From GCA-2794515 sp033763335 (lineage in GTDB: Bacteria; Chloroflexota; Anaerolineae; Aggregatilineales; Phototrophicaceae), in the NCBI GenBank assembly GCA_033763335.1, contig JANRKU010000137.1, positions 5,797 to 69,796 of the forward strand: a DNA stretch of 64,000 nt, written 5' to 3'. Position 1 is the stretch's first letter. Each line of letters begins with the position of its first letter. Positions 52,110 to 59,319 of the stretch are shown here, in pieces. The notes beneath the pieces are model-generated. The model was given only the letters and a program-made list of their open reading frames with translations. It did no database searches and was not told the DNA's origin. The translations under genes were made by a program, and so were the position numbers.

Positions 52110-53702
52110 ATGACCTATCACATTGTCGTTGCCACCGATTTAACCGATGAAGGCATGGCATGGCTCAAAAATGCGCCTGATATTGATATTAAGACCGTTT
52201 CGCCCAATATTGGTGCATTGCGCGAGGCGCTCAAAACTGCCAATGCACTTATCATTCGGGATGATATTCAAGTAGATGCCGATATGCTCGAAGATGCCCC
52301 TCATCTCAAAGTGGTGGGCAGACCAACGGCGGGGCTAAGTGGCATTGATATTGAAGCCGCCACCGCTAATGGGATTATTGTGATGAATACGCCCGGTGTG
52401 AGCGCGGTTGCCGCCGCCGAACATACGATGGCGCTCATGCTCACGCTCAGTCGGCGCTTGATAGAAGCCCATAACAGCATGAAGGCGGGTTTTTGGCTAC
52501 TTGACCGCAAGCAACAAGCGGGCAGGCAATTACATGGTAAGACGCTCGGTATTATCGGCTTGGGGCGTGTGGGACAAGTGATAGCACAGATGGCACTTGG
52601 GTTTGGGATGAAAGTGATCGCCAGCGACCCTTACGTGCGTGAAGACCAATTGGTGGATAAACGGGTGATATTGCTTGGTTTGCGCGATTTGCTCGCGCGG
52701 AGCGATTTTGTCACCTTGCATGTGCCACCCACCAAAGAAACATTGCGGATGATAGATGCAGAACGCATTAAACAGATGAAAACAGGGGCGTATCTCATCA
52801 ATACCGCCTTTGGGAAGGTATGGGATGAAAGCGCAGTGGCAGATGCCATCAAAACAGGTCATTTAGGGGGTGTGGCAGTTGATGTTTATCCCGATGAACC
52901 CCCTTATAATAGCCCGCTTATCGGCTTAAATGGGGTTATTCATACCCCTCATATCGCTGAAAATACAGTAGAAGCCACACAAGACCTTTCAATGCAAATT
53001 GTCCAGCAGGTGGTGGATGCCTTGCGTGAGACCGATTATCGTAATGTGGTTAATTTGCCATTTTTGCCCGGTATTGATTATGAGCGTATCCGCCCCTATC
53101 TGGTTTTGGCAGAACGGATTGGTCGCCTATTTCATGCGTTGGCGCGGAATCCGATTAAGTGGGTGGGTGTGGATTTGCGCGGGGAAGATGTCAGTGGGTT
53201 GGTCAAACCCATCACCGTAGCGGTGCTAAAAGGGGTTTTATACCCCATCTTGGGCGATAAAGTGAGTTATATCAACGCGCCCATCCTCGCCAATGAACGC
53301 GGGATTCAAGTCGCGCAGGTCAAAAATTTGCCTGTGGGCGATTATGCCAATTTGGTCAGTTGCCAAGTCGTGTTAGAAGATGGCGAAGAAATTGTCATGG
53401 CAGGTACATTATTGGATGGCAAAGAACCACATATCATGCAAATCAACGAATATCGCATGAATTTTGTCCCAGAGGGGCATTTGGTGGTCATGGGTAGTTA
53501 TGACCAACCGGGTGTGATTGGCAAGGTCGGGACGCTCATGGCGGATAATGAGATTAATATCGCCAGTTGGCATACGGGACGCGCAGAACGCGCTGGGCAG
53601 ACGCTCACGATTCTCACATTGGATAATGCGTTGCCCGAAGTTGTTCTGGAAATTTTACGGAATCAAGAATTTGTACGCCATGCCCATCAAGTTGAACTAT
53701 AA
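52110..53702 (+). CDS. serA: D-3-phosphoglycerate dehydrogenase (variant)
   Basis: A 530-residue protein with the long SerA layout: 2-hydroxyacid dehydrogenase domains, NAD-binding GLGRVGQ (about 150-156), an intervening domain (RNPIKWVGVDLRGEDV...), and a C-terminal ACT domain (HLVVMGSYDQPGVIGKVGTLMADNEINIASWHTGRAE). The catalytic Glu263 (PDEPP) and His281 (TPHIAENT) are present. The substrate-binding Arg usually found in NTARGG is replaced by Phe234 (NTAFGKVWDE), and the GRAGVGVDN block reads GRPTAGLSG. It lies two genes after the SerB-like phosphatase. It is either a SerA with altered substrate use or a related dehydrogenase. Confidence 0.75.
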   Translation: MTYHIVVATDLTDEGMAWLKNAPDIDIKTVSPNIGALREALKTANALIIRDDIQVDADMLEDAPHLKVVGRPTAGLSGIDIEAATANGIIVMNTPGVSAVAAAEHTMALMLTLSRRLIEAHNSMKAGFWLLDRKQQAGRQLHGKTLGIIGLGRVGQVIAQMALGFGMKVIASDPYVREDQLVDKRVILLGLRDLLARSDFVTLHVPPTKETLRMIDAERIKQMKTGAYLINTAFGKVWDESAVADAIKTGHLGGVAVDVYPDEPPYNSPLIGLNGVIHTPHIAENTVEATQDLSMQIVQQVVDALRETDYRNVVNLPFLPGIDYERIRPYLVLAERIGRLFHALARNPIKWVGVDLRGEDVSGLVKPITVAVLKGVLYPILGDKVSYINAPILANERGIQVAQVKNLPVGDYANLVSCQVVLEDGEEIVMAGTLLDGKEPHIMQINEYRMNFVPEGHLVVMGSYDQPGVIGKVGTLMADNEINIASWHTGRAERAGQTLTILTLDNALPEVVLEILRNQEFVRHAHQVEL

Positions 53703-53761
53703 TAGGGGTTGTAAAGGGCAGATGGCATGGTTGCCTGCGCCCCTACAAACCATTTTGGATG

Positions 53762-53788
53762 GTAGGGATACGCTATAGCGTGTCTTAT
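53762..53788. repeat. degenerate dispersed palindrome
   Basis: GTAGGGATACGC and GCGTGTCTTAT flank TATA; arms are imperfect. A more decayed GGGCAGA/GCGCCCCTAC copy lies at 53711-53746. Confidence 0.5.
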
Positions 53789-53805
53789 AACGAGGATATA
53801 AACCC

Positions 53806-54495
53806 ATGCGTTATTTATTGATTTGCTTGATGCTGATTATGCTTACAGCCTGTGGCGGTGGCGAAGAACCGACTGCTATCCCGAATACAGATGCACCACC
53901 GACTGTTTTTGTGCCACAAAATACCCCTGTGGGTATAGTAGAGATTGCCCCAGAAAATACGACGACTATCGAGACACTCATCGCAGAAGAAGTTTCTGCA
54001 CAAAATCCGCAACCATTTGTACCCACATTAGCCCCTGTTGAAGAGGGCGGATTGGCTGTGCCATTGGCGGGGACTTTGGTGGCATCACAAACAGAAGACC
54101 CACAAGCGGGTTCTGCTTTCGATTATATTTATTTTGTCCAAGAAGGTGGCGCTAATAACGAGCGCATCGTCATCGAAATTTATAGCGATGGACGCACGAA
54201 ACGCAATGACCAAGAAGGTACGATTGGGCAAGACCGTATCATCGAAATTATTCGGGCGATGGACGCACTGAATTATTTTGGGTTACAAGGCACATTTTTG
54301 GGACCAGCCCCACGCCCCGATGAGTATATCTATCAGATTTATATCAAGCGTGGTGCGAATGAACGGCTTATCAACGCACAAGACGGGTACATCCCCATCG
54401 AATTTGTGCAATTTATGTCTACCATTCGCAATGTGGTCGAAATCGAGGCAACCCCAGAAGTTACACCAACTGTAGAAGCTACACCTGCTTCGTAA
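53806..54495 (+). CDS. lipoprotein with ATPE tail, unknown
   Basis: A 229-residue lipoprotein (lipobox LTAC, Cys16) with a Pro/Thr-rich linker. A globular part (FDYIYFVQEGGANNERIVIEIYSDGRTKRNDQEGTIGQDRIIEIIRAMDALNYFGLQG) and a short ATPEVTPTVEATP tail follow. The globular domain looks like a small alpha/beta fold found in other lipoproteins of this phylum; the function is not known. It follows two decayed palindromes and is convergent with a Uma2 gene. Confidence 0.7.
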   Translation: MRYLLICLMLIMLTACGGGEEPTAIPNTDAPPTVFVPQNTPVGIVEIAPENTTTIETLIAEEVSAQNPQPFVPTLAPVEEGGLAVPLAGTLVASQTEDPQAGSAFDYIYFVQEGGANNERIVIEIYSDGRTKRNDQEGTIGQDRIIEIIRAMDALNYFGLQGTFLGPAPRPDEYIYQIYIKRGANERLINAQDGYIPIEFVQFMSTIRNVVEIEATPEVTPTVEATPAS

Positions 54496-54507
54496 TTAGG
54501 CTTATTT

Positions 54508-55086
54508 TTAAGAGAATATCTGGCTAATGGGGAGGGTGAAATCGGGTAATATGCCCTCTCCAGACAGTGTATCATTGATGGTGAATGTCCGTTTATTCAA
54601 ACTGCCATCGGGCATGGCACGCCAAACATCCACCACTTTATCTTCTGGATAGACCGCCCATACCAATTGTGTCCCGTGTGCTAAGTATGCTTCGATTTTG
54701 CTCCGAATTTCTCTATAAGTATTGCTTGGTGAGATAACCTCTACGGCTAAATCGGGTGCTATTGGATAAACTTTAGGTAATGGTGTAATTAACCGCGATT
54801 TTGATATAAATGACATATCGGGCATAAGGATATTATATTCTTTCAATTGATAACCAACCCCATCACCAAATGGTAGTCCAATGGGATTTGATTCAAGATA
54901 GACGAATATTTTCCCCAAGATGCGACCTGATAAACGACCATGTTCCATGCTTGCAGGTGACATTTCCTCTATAACCCCTTCAATTAATTCAAAACGGCGT
55001 GTTTCATCCTCTACAGTTTCTAAAAATGTCCAAAATTCATCGGCTGTGATGAGATTAGTTTTGGAGGGATGTATCGCTTCTAACAT
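54508..55086 (-). CDS. Uma2 family endonuclease
   Basis: A 192-residue Uma2 protein: LITADEFWTFLETVEDETRRFELIEGVIEEMSPAS, MPDMSFISKSR, and APDLAVEVISPSNTYREIRSKIEAYLAHGTQLVWAVYPEDKVVDV. All core residues are present. It is more like the tandem pair at 29600-30795 in its core (ISPSNT) than the copy at 28982. It is convergent with the lipoprotein gene 12 bp away. Confidence 0.85.
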   Translation of the reverse strand: MLEAIHPSKTNLITADEFWTFLETVEDETRRFELIEGVIEEMSPASMEHGRLSGRILGKIFVYLESNPIGLPFGDGVGYQLKEYNILMPDMSFISKSRLITPLPKVYPIAPDLAVEVISPSNTYREIRSKIEAYLAHGTQLVWAVYPEDKVVDVWRAMPDGSLNKRTFTINDTLSGEGILPDFTLPISQIFS

Positions 55087-55121
55087 GGCTTATTCCTCAA
55101 TGTGCTATTTTTTATACTATA

Positions 55122-56315
55122 TCACGGAATTTCGGGGAGCGCCTGAACGGTCACGAGATGAAACGCGGGTGTTCCCCCCAATTCGGTAATATTAAAATTG
55201 AATGTCCCTGTATCTTGTGGCAGAAATACCCCGTCTTTAATCGGCATAAAGGCGCTGGCAATCACCCGCCGTCCCGTATCATAAAGCGTCACAATGGCGA
55301 TGGGGTCACGCATAATATCTGTGCCGATATGGGTGACATCCCCTCTGATAATGACAAATCCTTCGGGCGATAATGTCCGTTCACTGGTTATCGTAAAATT
55401 TTCTTCGCCATAATAACGGGGTGTGGCTTGGTCTGGATTCCATCCGCCACCGCCGATGGTGAGGCTATAATTTACGGCTTCTATCGGTTGTCCTTTGCCA
55501 AAACGTAAACTAAATGGCATGAATCCGTTGGGGGGGATGGCATAGCCCATCACCTGCCCACTTTCACCTGCTACAACCACACCATCCGCCGTTTGTAAGC
55601 CCGCATACAGGGGTATATTGCCGATGGGTGCGCTGGTCGCATTTTGCAATACACCTGTGAGGAACATCACGCCATTGGATGTTGTCCATAGATGCACCGT
55701 CGTGAGGCGTAATGGGCTTATTGCCGTCTTTTGGGCGCTAAATAGATTGGTTGGTTGTAGGGGTGGGGCAGGGTTGATTTGCACCGAATTGACGGCTTCT
55801 TCGACCATCCGCGCTAGGGTGGGATTTTGCTCATCCAGCAATACAATTTCGATAATGCTGATGGTTTGCCCCTGTACACCGAAAAAGGTGTTGACCCCTT
55901 GTGCGATGCCACCGAGTGTCGTCCGTAAGCCGATGAGTCGCCAACTGCCATCGCCCATCGCTTGACGCTCTAATTCGGTATAACGTCCAATATCAGGACG
56001 CGCTTCTGTTTGATAGGTATTGAGCAGAACCGCGATGTCTGACACATCCGACAAGGTGAGGACGCTGACCGTGAGCAATGGCTCTGATACATCTGGCGAT
56101 GAAAATGTCGCGCTGGCGAGGTCTGGTAGCGATTGGCTAAAGGCGCTCCATGTGCGCGGGACGGTGATTTGAAACGCGCCCGATGGATGCACATAGGCAA
56201 TGGGGGATGTATCGGCTGGCAATGGGGTAGGGGCATAGACCACCGCCCCTTGTCCACAGGCGGACAGGGTGATGACGATAATTAGGGCAATTAGTAGGAA
56301 AAAATAGTGTCTCAT
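55122..56315 (-). CDS. lipoprotein, two-domain, unknown
   Basis: A 397-residue lipoprotein (lipobox LSAC, Cys20). The first domain (IAYVHPSGAFQITVPRTWSAFSQS...) resembles a PsbP/DUF1795-type fold; the second (about 200-390) is a beta-rich domain with GGTPAFHLVTVQALPE at the end and FNITELGG. It has no catalytic motif. It is the only gene in its unit, and the upstream region lacks a clear ribosome site. Confidence 0.7.
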   Translation of the reverse strand: MRHYFFLLIALIIVITLSACGQGAVVYAPTPLPADTSPIAYVHPSGAFQITVPRTWSAFSQSLPDLASATFSSPDVSEPLLTVSVLTLSDVSDIAVLLNTYQTEARPDIGRYTELERQAMGDGSWRLIGLRTTLGGIAQGVNTFFGVQGQTISIIEIVLLDEQNPTLARMVEEAVNSVQINPAPPLQPTNLFSAQKTAISPLRLTTVHLWTTSNGVMFLTGVLQNATSAPIGNIPLYAGLQTADGVVVAGESGQVMGYAIPPNGFMPFSLRFGKGQPIEAVNYSLTIGGGGWNPDQATPRYYGEENFTITSERTLSPEGFVIIRGDVTHIGTDIMRDPIAIVTLYDTGRRVIASAFMPIKDGVFLPQDTGTFNFNITELGGTPAFHLVTVQALPEIP

Positions 56316-56490
56316 AGCCCATATTGTAACGGGAATGGGGCTGTATGTGCAATAGATGGACTAATTACCTATGCGCTCAAAGTTTGAAATTGGGTTGAAT
56401 TTCTGTCAAGGTGATTGACTTTATCCCCAAAAAACCCGTATGCTGAAAATGAGCATGAGTTAAGAAATGTTACAGATGGGGAAGTCTATT

Positions 56491-56844
56491 ATGTATGCTG
56501 AAAATGCCTTATTTTTTCCAAAACACATTATCAGTTCATTACGTGGATTGCGTGGGTCTGACTGGGCAAAATTGGTTGACCGCGTGACCAATTTACCCGA
56601 AACACATGAGGATGTCTTGGCGTTTATCTTGATGATGATTCGGCTAGATGGGTGTATGTGTTGCGAGACAGATAGTTATCGTGCCATGCGGGGGTGTGGT
56701 GCGTGCGCTCATCAGACGCTACGCCGATATAAAGGGACAGACCACGAATTATTATCATTATTTGATATTGCCTTGCAAGAAGTCCGCATTTTTGCCCAAG
56801 CACACCCCACCAGTGGGGTCGAAGCGGTGAATATGCCTTATTGA
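56491..56844 (+). CDS. conserved Cys-rich protein, unknown
   Basis: A 117-residue cytoplasmic protein, start chosen at 56491 after TGGGGAAG. The pattern YAENALFFPKHIISSLRGLRG...LPETHEDVLAFILMMIRLDGCMCC is followed by CGACAHQTLRRYKGTDHELL. The four to five Cys (CMCC and CGAC, plus a nearby His) could bind a metal or form a redox site. I have a sense that similar proteins occur in other Chloroflexota, but cannot confirm this here. Confidence 0.65.
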   Translation: MYAENALFFPKHIISSLRGLRGSDWAKLVDRVTNLPETHEDVLAFILMMIRLDGCMCCETDSYRAMRGCGACAHQTLRRYKGTDHELLSLFDIALQEVRIFAQAHPTSGVEAVNMPY

Positions 56845-56946
56845 CGAAACGGCTTCCTTCTGATAAACTTTTACAGCGTCTTTTGACCAAAATGCTTCAA
56901 TTTCACTAGGCGCACTTTTTGGAATCGTGAGAGAGGAAAAACCGCT

Positions 56947-57480
56947 ATAACCACGCCTGAGTACCGCATCAACCGTCAAATCCGCGCTCGTGAGGTTCGT
57001 CTGATTATCGAAGAAGCGGACGGAAAATCGCGCAATATGGGCGTTTTGCCCCTTGCCCGTGCCTTAGAAATCGCGGAGGACATGGAGCTTGACCTCGTAG
57101 AAGTTTCGCCAGAGTCTAATCCGCCTGTGTGCAAGATTCAAGATTTTGGTAAATTTCAGTATGAAAAGCAACGCCGCGAGCGTAAAGCCCGTAAACAACA
57201 AAAAAATATTGAAGTCAAAGAGATTCAACTCGGACCAAAAACCGATGACCATCATTTGACCTTCAAAGTGCGTGATGCGCGGCGTTGGATAGAAGAGGGT
57301 ATGAAAGTTAAAGTACGGGTGAAATTTAAGGGACGTGAAATTACGCATCCTGAAATTGGACGCACACGCCTCGAAAAAATTGCCATCGAATTGCAAGATA
57401 TATCTGTTGTAGAGCAAAAGCCGAGTTTGGAAGGGCGCAGTATGTTAATGGTGCTTGCCCCACTTCCAGAGAAAAAATAA
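56947..57480 (+). CDS. infC: translation initiation factor IF-3, AUA start
   Basis: IF-3 of 177 residues, the usual length. The frame runs upstream of the first ATG (57037) and encodes the conserved N-terminus TPEYRINRQIRAREVRLI, which belongs to IF-3. No ATG, GTG or TTG is available in that extension. The codon directly before TTPEYRIN is ATA at 56947, ten bases after GAGAGG. A non-AUG start (AUU in E. coli) is a conserved feature of infC, used for self-regulation, so AUA is the likely start here. The C-terminal domain (IQLGPKTDDHHLTFKVRDARRWIEEGMKVKVRVKFKGREITHPEIG) is intact. It heads the infC-rpmI-rplT operon. Confidence 0.9.
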   Translation: MTTPEYRINRQIRAREVRLIIEEADGKSRNMGVLPLARALEIAEDMELDLVEVSPESNPPVCKIQDFGKFQYEKQRRERKARKQQKNIEVKEIQLGPKTDDHHLTFKVRDARRWIEEGMKVKVRVKFKGREITHPEIGRTRLEKIAIELQDISVVEQKPSLEGRSMLMVLAPLPEKK

Positions 57481-57499
57481 CCCTATTGGAGAATTAATC

Positions 57500-57736
57500 G
57501 TGGCTAAAAAATACAAACTCAAAACCCACAAGGCAACTGCGAAGCGTTTTCGTGTAACAGGCACTGGCAAGCTCATGCGTACAAAAGTCGGCAAAAGCCA
57601 TTTGCGCCGTCAAAAATCGAAGCGTGTACGGAATATGTTCGACAAAGACACCGAAGTAACACATAAGCCAAATGCCAGAAAAGTACGTCGTCTTGCCCCT
57701 TATTTGGGCAAATATAAAGCCAATCCACCCGCCTAA
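57500..57736 (+). CDS. rpmI: 50S ribosomal protein L35
   Basis: GTG start at 57500 behind TTGGAGAATTAATC. The 78-residue basic protein contains KLKTHKATAKRFRVTGTGKLMRTKVGKSHLRRQKSKR, the L35 core. It is about ten residues longer than most L35 proteins at the C-terminus (PYLGKYKANPPA). Between infC and rplT as in nearly all bacteria. Confidence 0.93.
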   Translation: MAKKYKLKTHKATAKRFRVTGTGKLMRTKVGKSHLRRQKSKRVRNMFDKDTEVTHKPNARKVRRLAPYLGKYKANPPA

Positions 57737-57775
57737 TACGGGCATTTTGGCACAACATCCTTTTGTGTATTCATT

Positions 57776-57803
57776 CCCCTAGCTCGTGCTAGGGCTTTTT
57801 ATT
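57776..57803 (+). terminator. terminator-like hairpin between rpmI and rplT
   Basis: CCCTAGC (57777-57783), loop TCGT, GCTAGGG (57788-57794), then CTTTTTATT. It sits in the middle of an operon, so it probably attenuates rplT and later genes or serves as a regulatory site. Confidence 0.7.
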
Positions 57804-57818
57804 CGGAGATAAAAAACA

Positions 57819-58187
57819 ATGGCAAGAGTAAAGACTGGTGTCGTCCGTCGTAGACGGCACATAAAAATTCGGAATATGGTGAAGGGTCAATGGGGTAGCC
57901 GTAGTAAGCTGTGGAAACGCGCCAGCGAAGCCATGCTCAAGAGCTACTTCTATTCATATCGTGACCGGAAATTCCGCGCCCGCGAAATGCGTAAATTGTG
58001 GATTCTTCGCATCAACGCCGCTGCCCGTTTGAATGGCTTGAGCTATAGCCACTTCATCTATGGGTTGAAAGCCGCTGGTGTCGAACTTGACCGCAAGTCA
58101 TTGGCAGACATCGCTGTGCGTGATGCCGCCACATTCACCAAATTGGCAGCAATCAGCCAACAACATCAAGGACAACGGAAACTCTAG
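57819..58187 (+). CDS. rplT: 50S ribosomal protein L20
   Basis: A 122-residue basic protein with the L20 signature: MARVKTGVVRRRRHIKI and KLWILRINAAARLNGLSYSHFIYGLKAAGVELDRKSLADIA. Binds 23S rRNA early in assembly and in other bacteria represses its own operon. CGGAGAT precedes the ATG. Confidence 0.96.
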   Translation: MARVKTGVVRRRRHIKIRNMVKGQWGSRSKLWKRASEAMLKSYFYSYRDRKFRAREMRKLWILRINAAARLNGLSYSHFIYGLKAAGVELDRKSLADIAVRDAATFTKLAAISQQHQGQRKL

Positions 58188-58227
58188 GGATTTATCCCGT
58201 GTTTTCCGCAGTTAAATAATCACTTCT

Positions 58228-58268
58228 CACATGGCTATGGGCATTATGCTCCTAGCCATGTGTGTTTT
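58228..58268 (+). terminator. intrinsic terminator of the infC operon
   Basis: CACATGGCTA (58228-58237) and TAGCCATGTG (58253-58262) form a 10-bp stem with further pairing inside, followed by TGTTTTG. Confidence 0.75.
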
Positions 58269-58291
58269 GCACCGATGAGAGGGGAGAGGAT

Positions 58292-58642
58292 ATGACCATG
58301 CAACCCAAACCGGCTATTTCTTATGCCGATTTTGAAAAACTCGATGTGCGTGTGGGTGTGATTTTGGAGGTGGACGATTTTCCGCGTGCCAAAAAACCAT
58401 CTTATCGCATCACGATTGATTTTGGCGACCCCATCGGTATCAGACGCTCCAGCGCCCAATTGACCAATTATGCCAAAGCAGAGCTAATCGGCAAACAAAT
58501 TATCGCAGTGGTGAATTTTGAACCCAAAAACATCGCAGGATTTTTATCCGAGTGCCTCATTTTGGGCGTGCCAACAGAAGAAGGGGTGGTGTCGTTTTTA
58601 TCCCCAACTATCCCGGCAAAGCTGGGTGGTGGGATGTTTTAG
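58292..58642 (+). CDS. csaA: tRNA-binding domain protein CsaA
   Basis: A 116-residue OB-fold protein of the tRNA_bind family: LDVRVGVILEVDDFPRAKKPSYRITIDFGDPIGIRRSSAQLTNYAKAELIGKQIIAVVNF. SSAQ and VNFEPK-I are typical of CsaA, a dimeric tRNA-binding protein described as a chaperone in Bacillus. The ATG at 58292 follows GGGGAGAGGAT. Confidence 0.88.
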   Translation: MTMQPKPAISYADFEKLDVRVGVILEVDDFPRAKKPSYRITIDFGDPIGIRRSSAQLTNYAKAELIGKQIIAVVNFEPKNIAGFLSECLILGVPTEEGVVSFLSPTIPAKLGGGMF

Positions 58643-58654
58643 GGTTATTTGTAG

Positions 58655-58987
58655 CTATTTATTACTTAAAAAGTCGGTCATCGCTTTTTTGAGTGGTGGA
58701 ATATCATCCTCAAAAAATTCCCATGTCAGGGTCATATCAACCTTGTCATATTGATGAATGAGTACATCACGGAAACCAGCCAAACCTTTCCAATCTACAC
58801 TAGAATATTGAGCAATGATGTTTGAATCTAATCGCTTGATAATTTCGCCGATGACTTCAAAACAACGGACAACCGATTCTTGTATCATCTGTGATGACAA
58901 GAAGGCATCTTTTCCCTCTTGTGTGAACTGCTCTAACATAGTGATGCGTTCAAGAATATCTTGACAGTAGAGGCGTTGGTCTTTCAT
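58655..58987 (-). CDS. hepT: HEPN toxin-type protein HepT (DUF86)
   Basis: A 110-residue all-helical HEPN protein. RDVLIHQYDKV carries the RX4HXY motif (Arg, His, Tyr), the RNase active site of HepT; the Tyr is the residue adenylylated by MntA-type antitoxins. MIQESVVRCFEVIGEIIKRLD is typical of DUF86. The first four bases overlap the mntA stop (ATGA), the standard toxin-antitoxin order. The RNA target here is unknown. Confidence 0.85.
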   Translation of the reverse strand: MKDQRLYCQDILERITMLEQFTQEGKDAFLSSQMIQESVVRCFEVIGEIIKRLDSNIIAQYSSVDWKGLAGFRDVLIHQYDKVDMTLTWEFFEDDIPPLKKAMTDFLSNK

Positions 58988-59292
58988 AAGGGAATCGCAT
59001 CCTTTAAGATGTACGGACGATATTCCTCACGTAAATTTTGCTCAATGACAACATCCACAGACCGACCTAGTAACGCTTTGAGGTCAGCCGTAAAGTGAAT
59101 ATGGTCGCGCAATTTATAGCCAGTAGGGAAATTGACCAGTAAATCAATATCACTATCTGGGGACGCTTCACCCCGCGCTACTGACCCAAAAACCCGAATA
59201 TTGGTGACATGGCATTGCTCCGCAAGGCGCAAAATAGCGTCACGATAGGGGGCTAATAATTCGGCTATGCCTAAATTTTTAGTGTTGTGCAT
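58984..59292 (-). CDS. mntA: MNT nucleotidyltransferase antitoxin MntA
   Basis: A 102-residue minimal nucleotidyltransferase with the GSX10DXD motif (FGSVARGEASPDSDIDLLV) and a third Asp in VDVVI. Members of this family AMPylate HepT on the RX4HXY Tyr to silence it. It starts 27 bp after the stop of the AAA ATPase gene upstream and overlaps hepT, so the three genes form one unit. Confidence 0.85.
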   Translation of the reverse strand: MHNTKNLGIAELLAPYRDAILRLAEQCHVTNIRVFGSVARGEASPDSDIDLLVNFPTGYKLRDHIHFTADLKALLGRSVDVVIEQNLREEYRPYILKDAIPL

Positions 59293-59319
59293 AATTTAAT
59301 GATTTTCCAATTAAATAAA

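Noticed and set aside
9767..53788. The repeated palindromes as a CRISPR array or tRNA remnants
   Set aside because: The copies are single, at irregular distances, have variable inner arms, and no spacers or cas genes occur. None has a tRNA-like structure.
57037..57480. infC beginning at the ATG at 57037
   Set aside because: It would remove the conserved N-terminal block of IF-3 that is encoded in frame upstream; a non-AUG start explains the data better.
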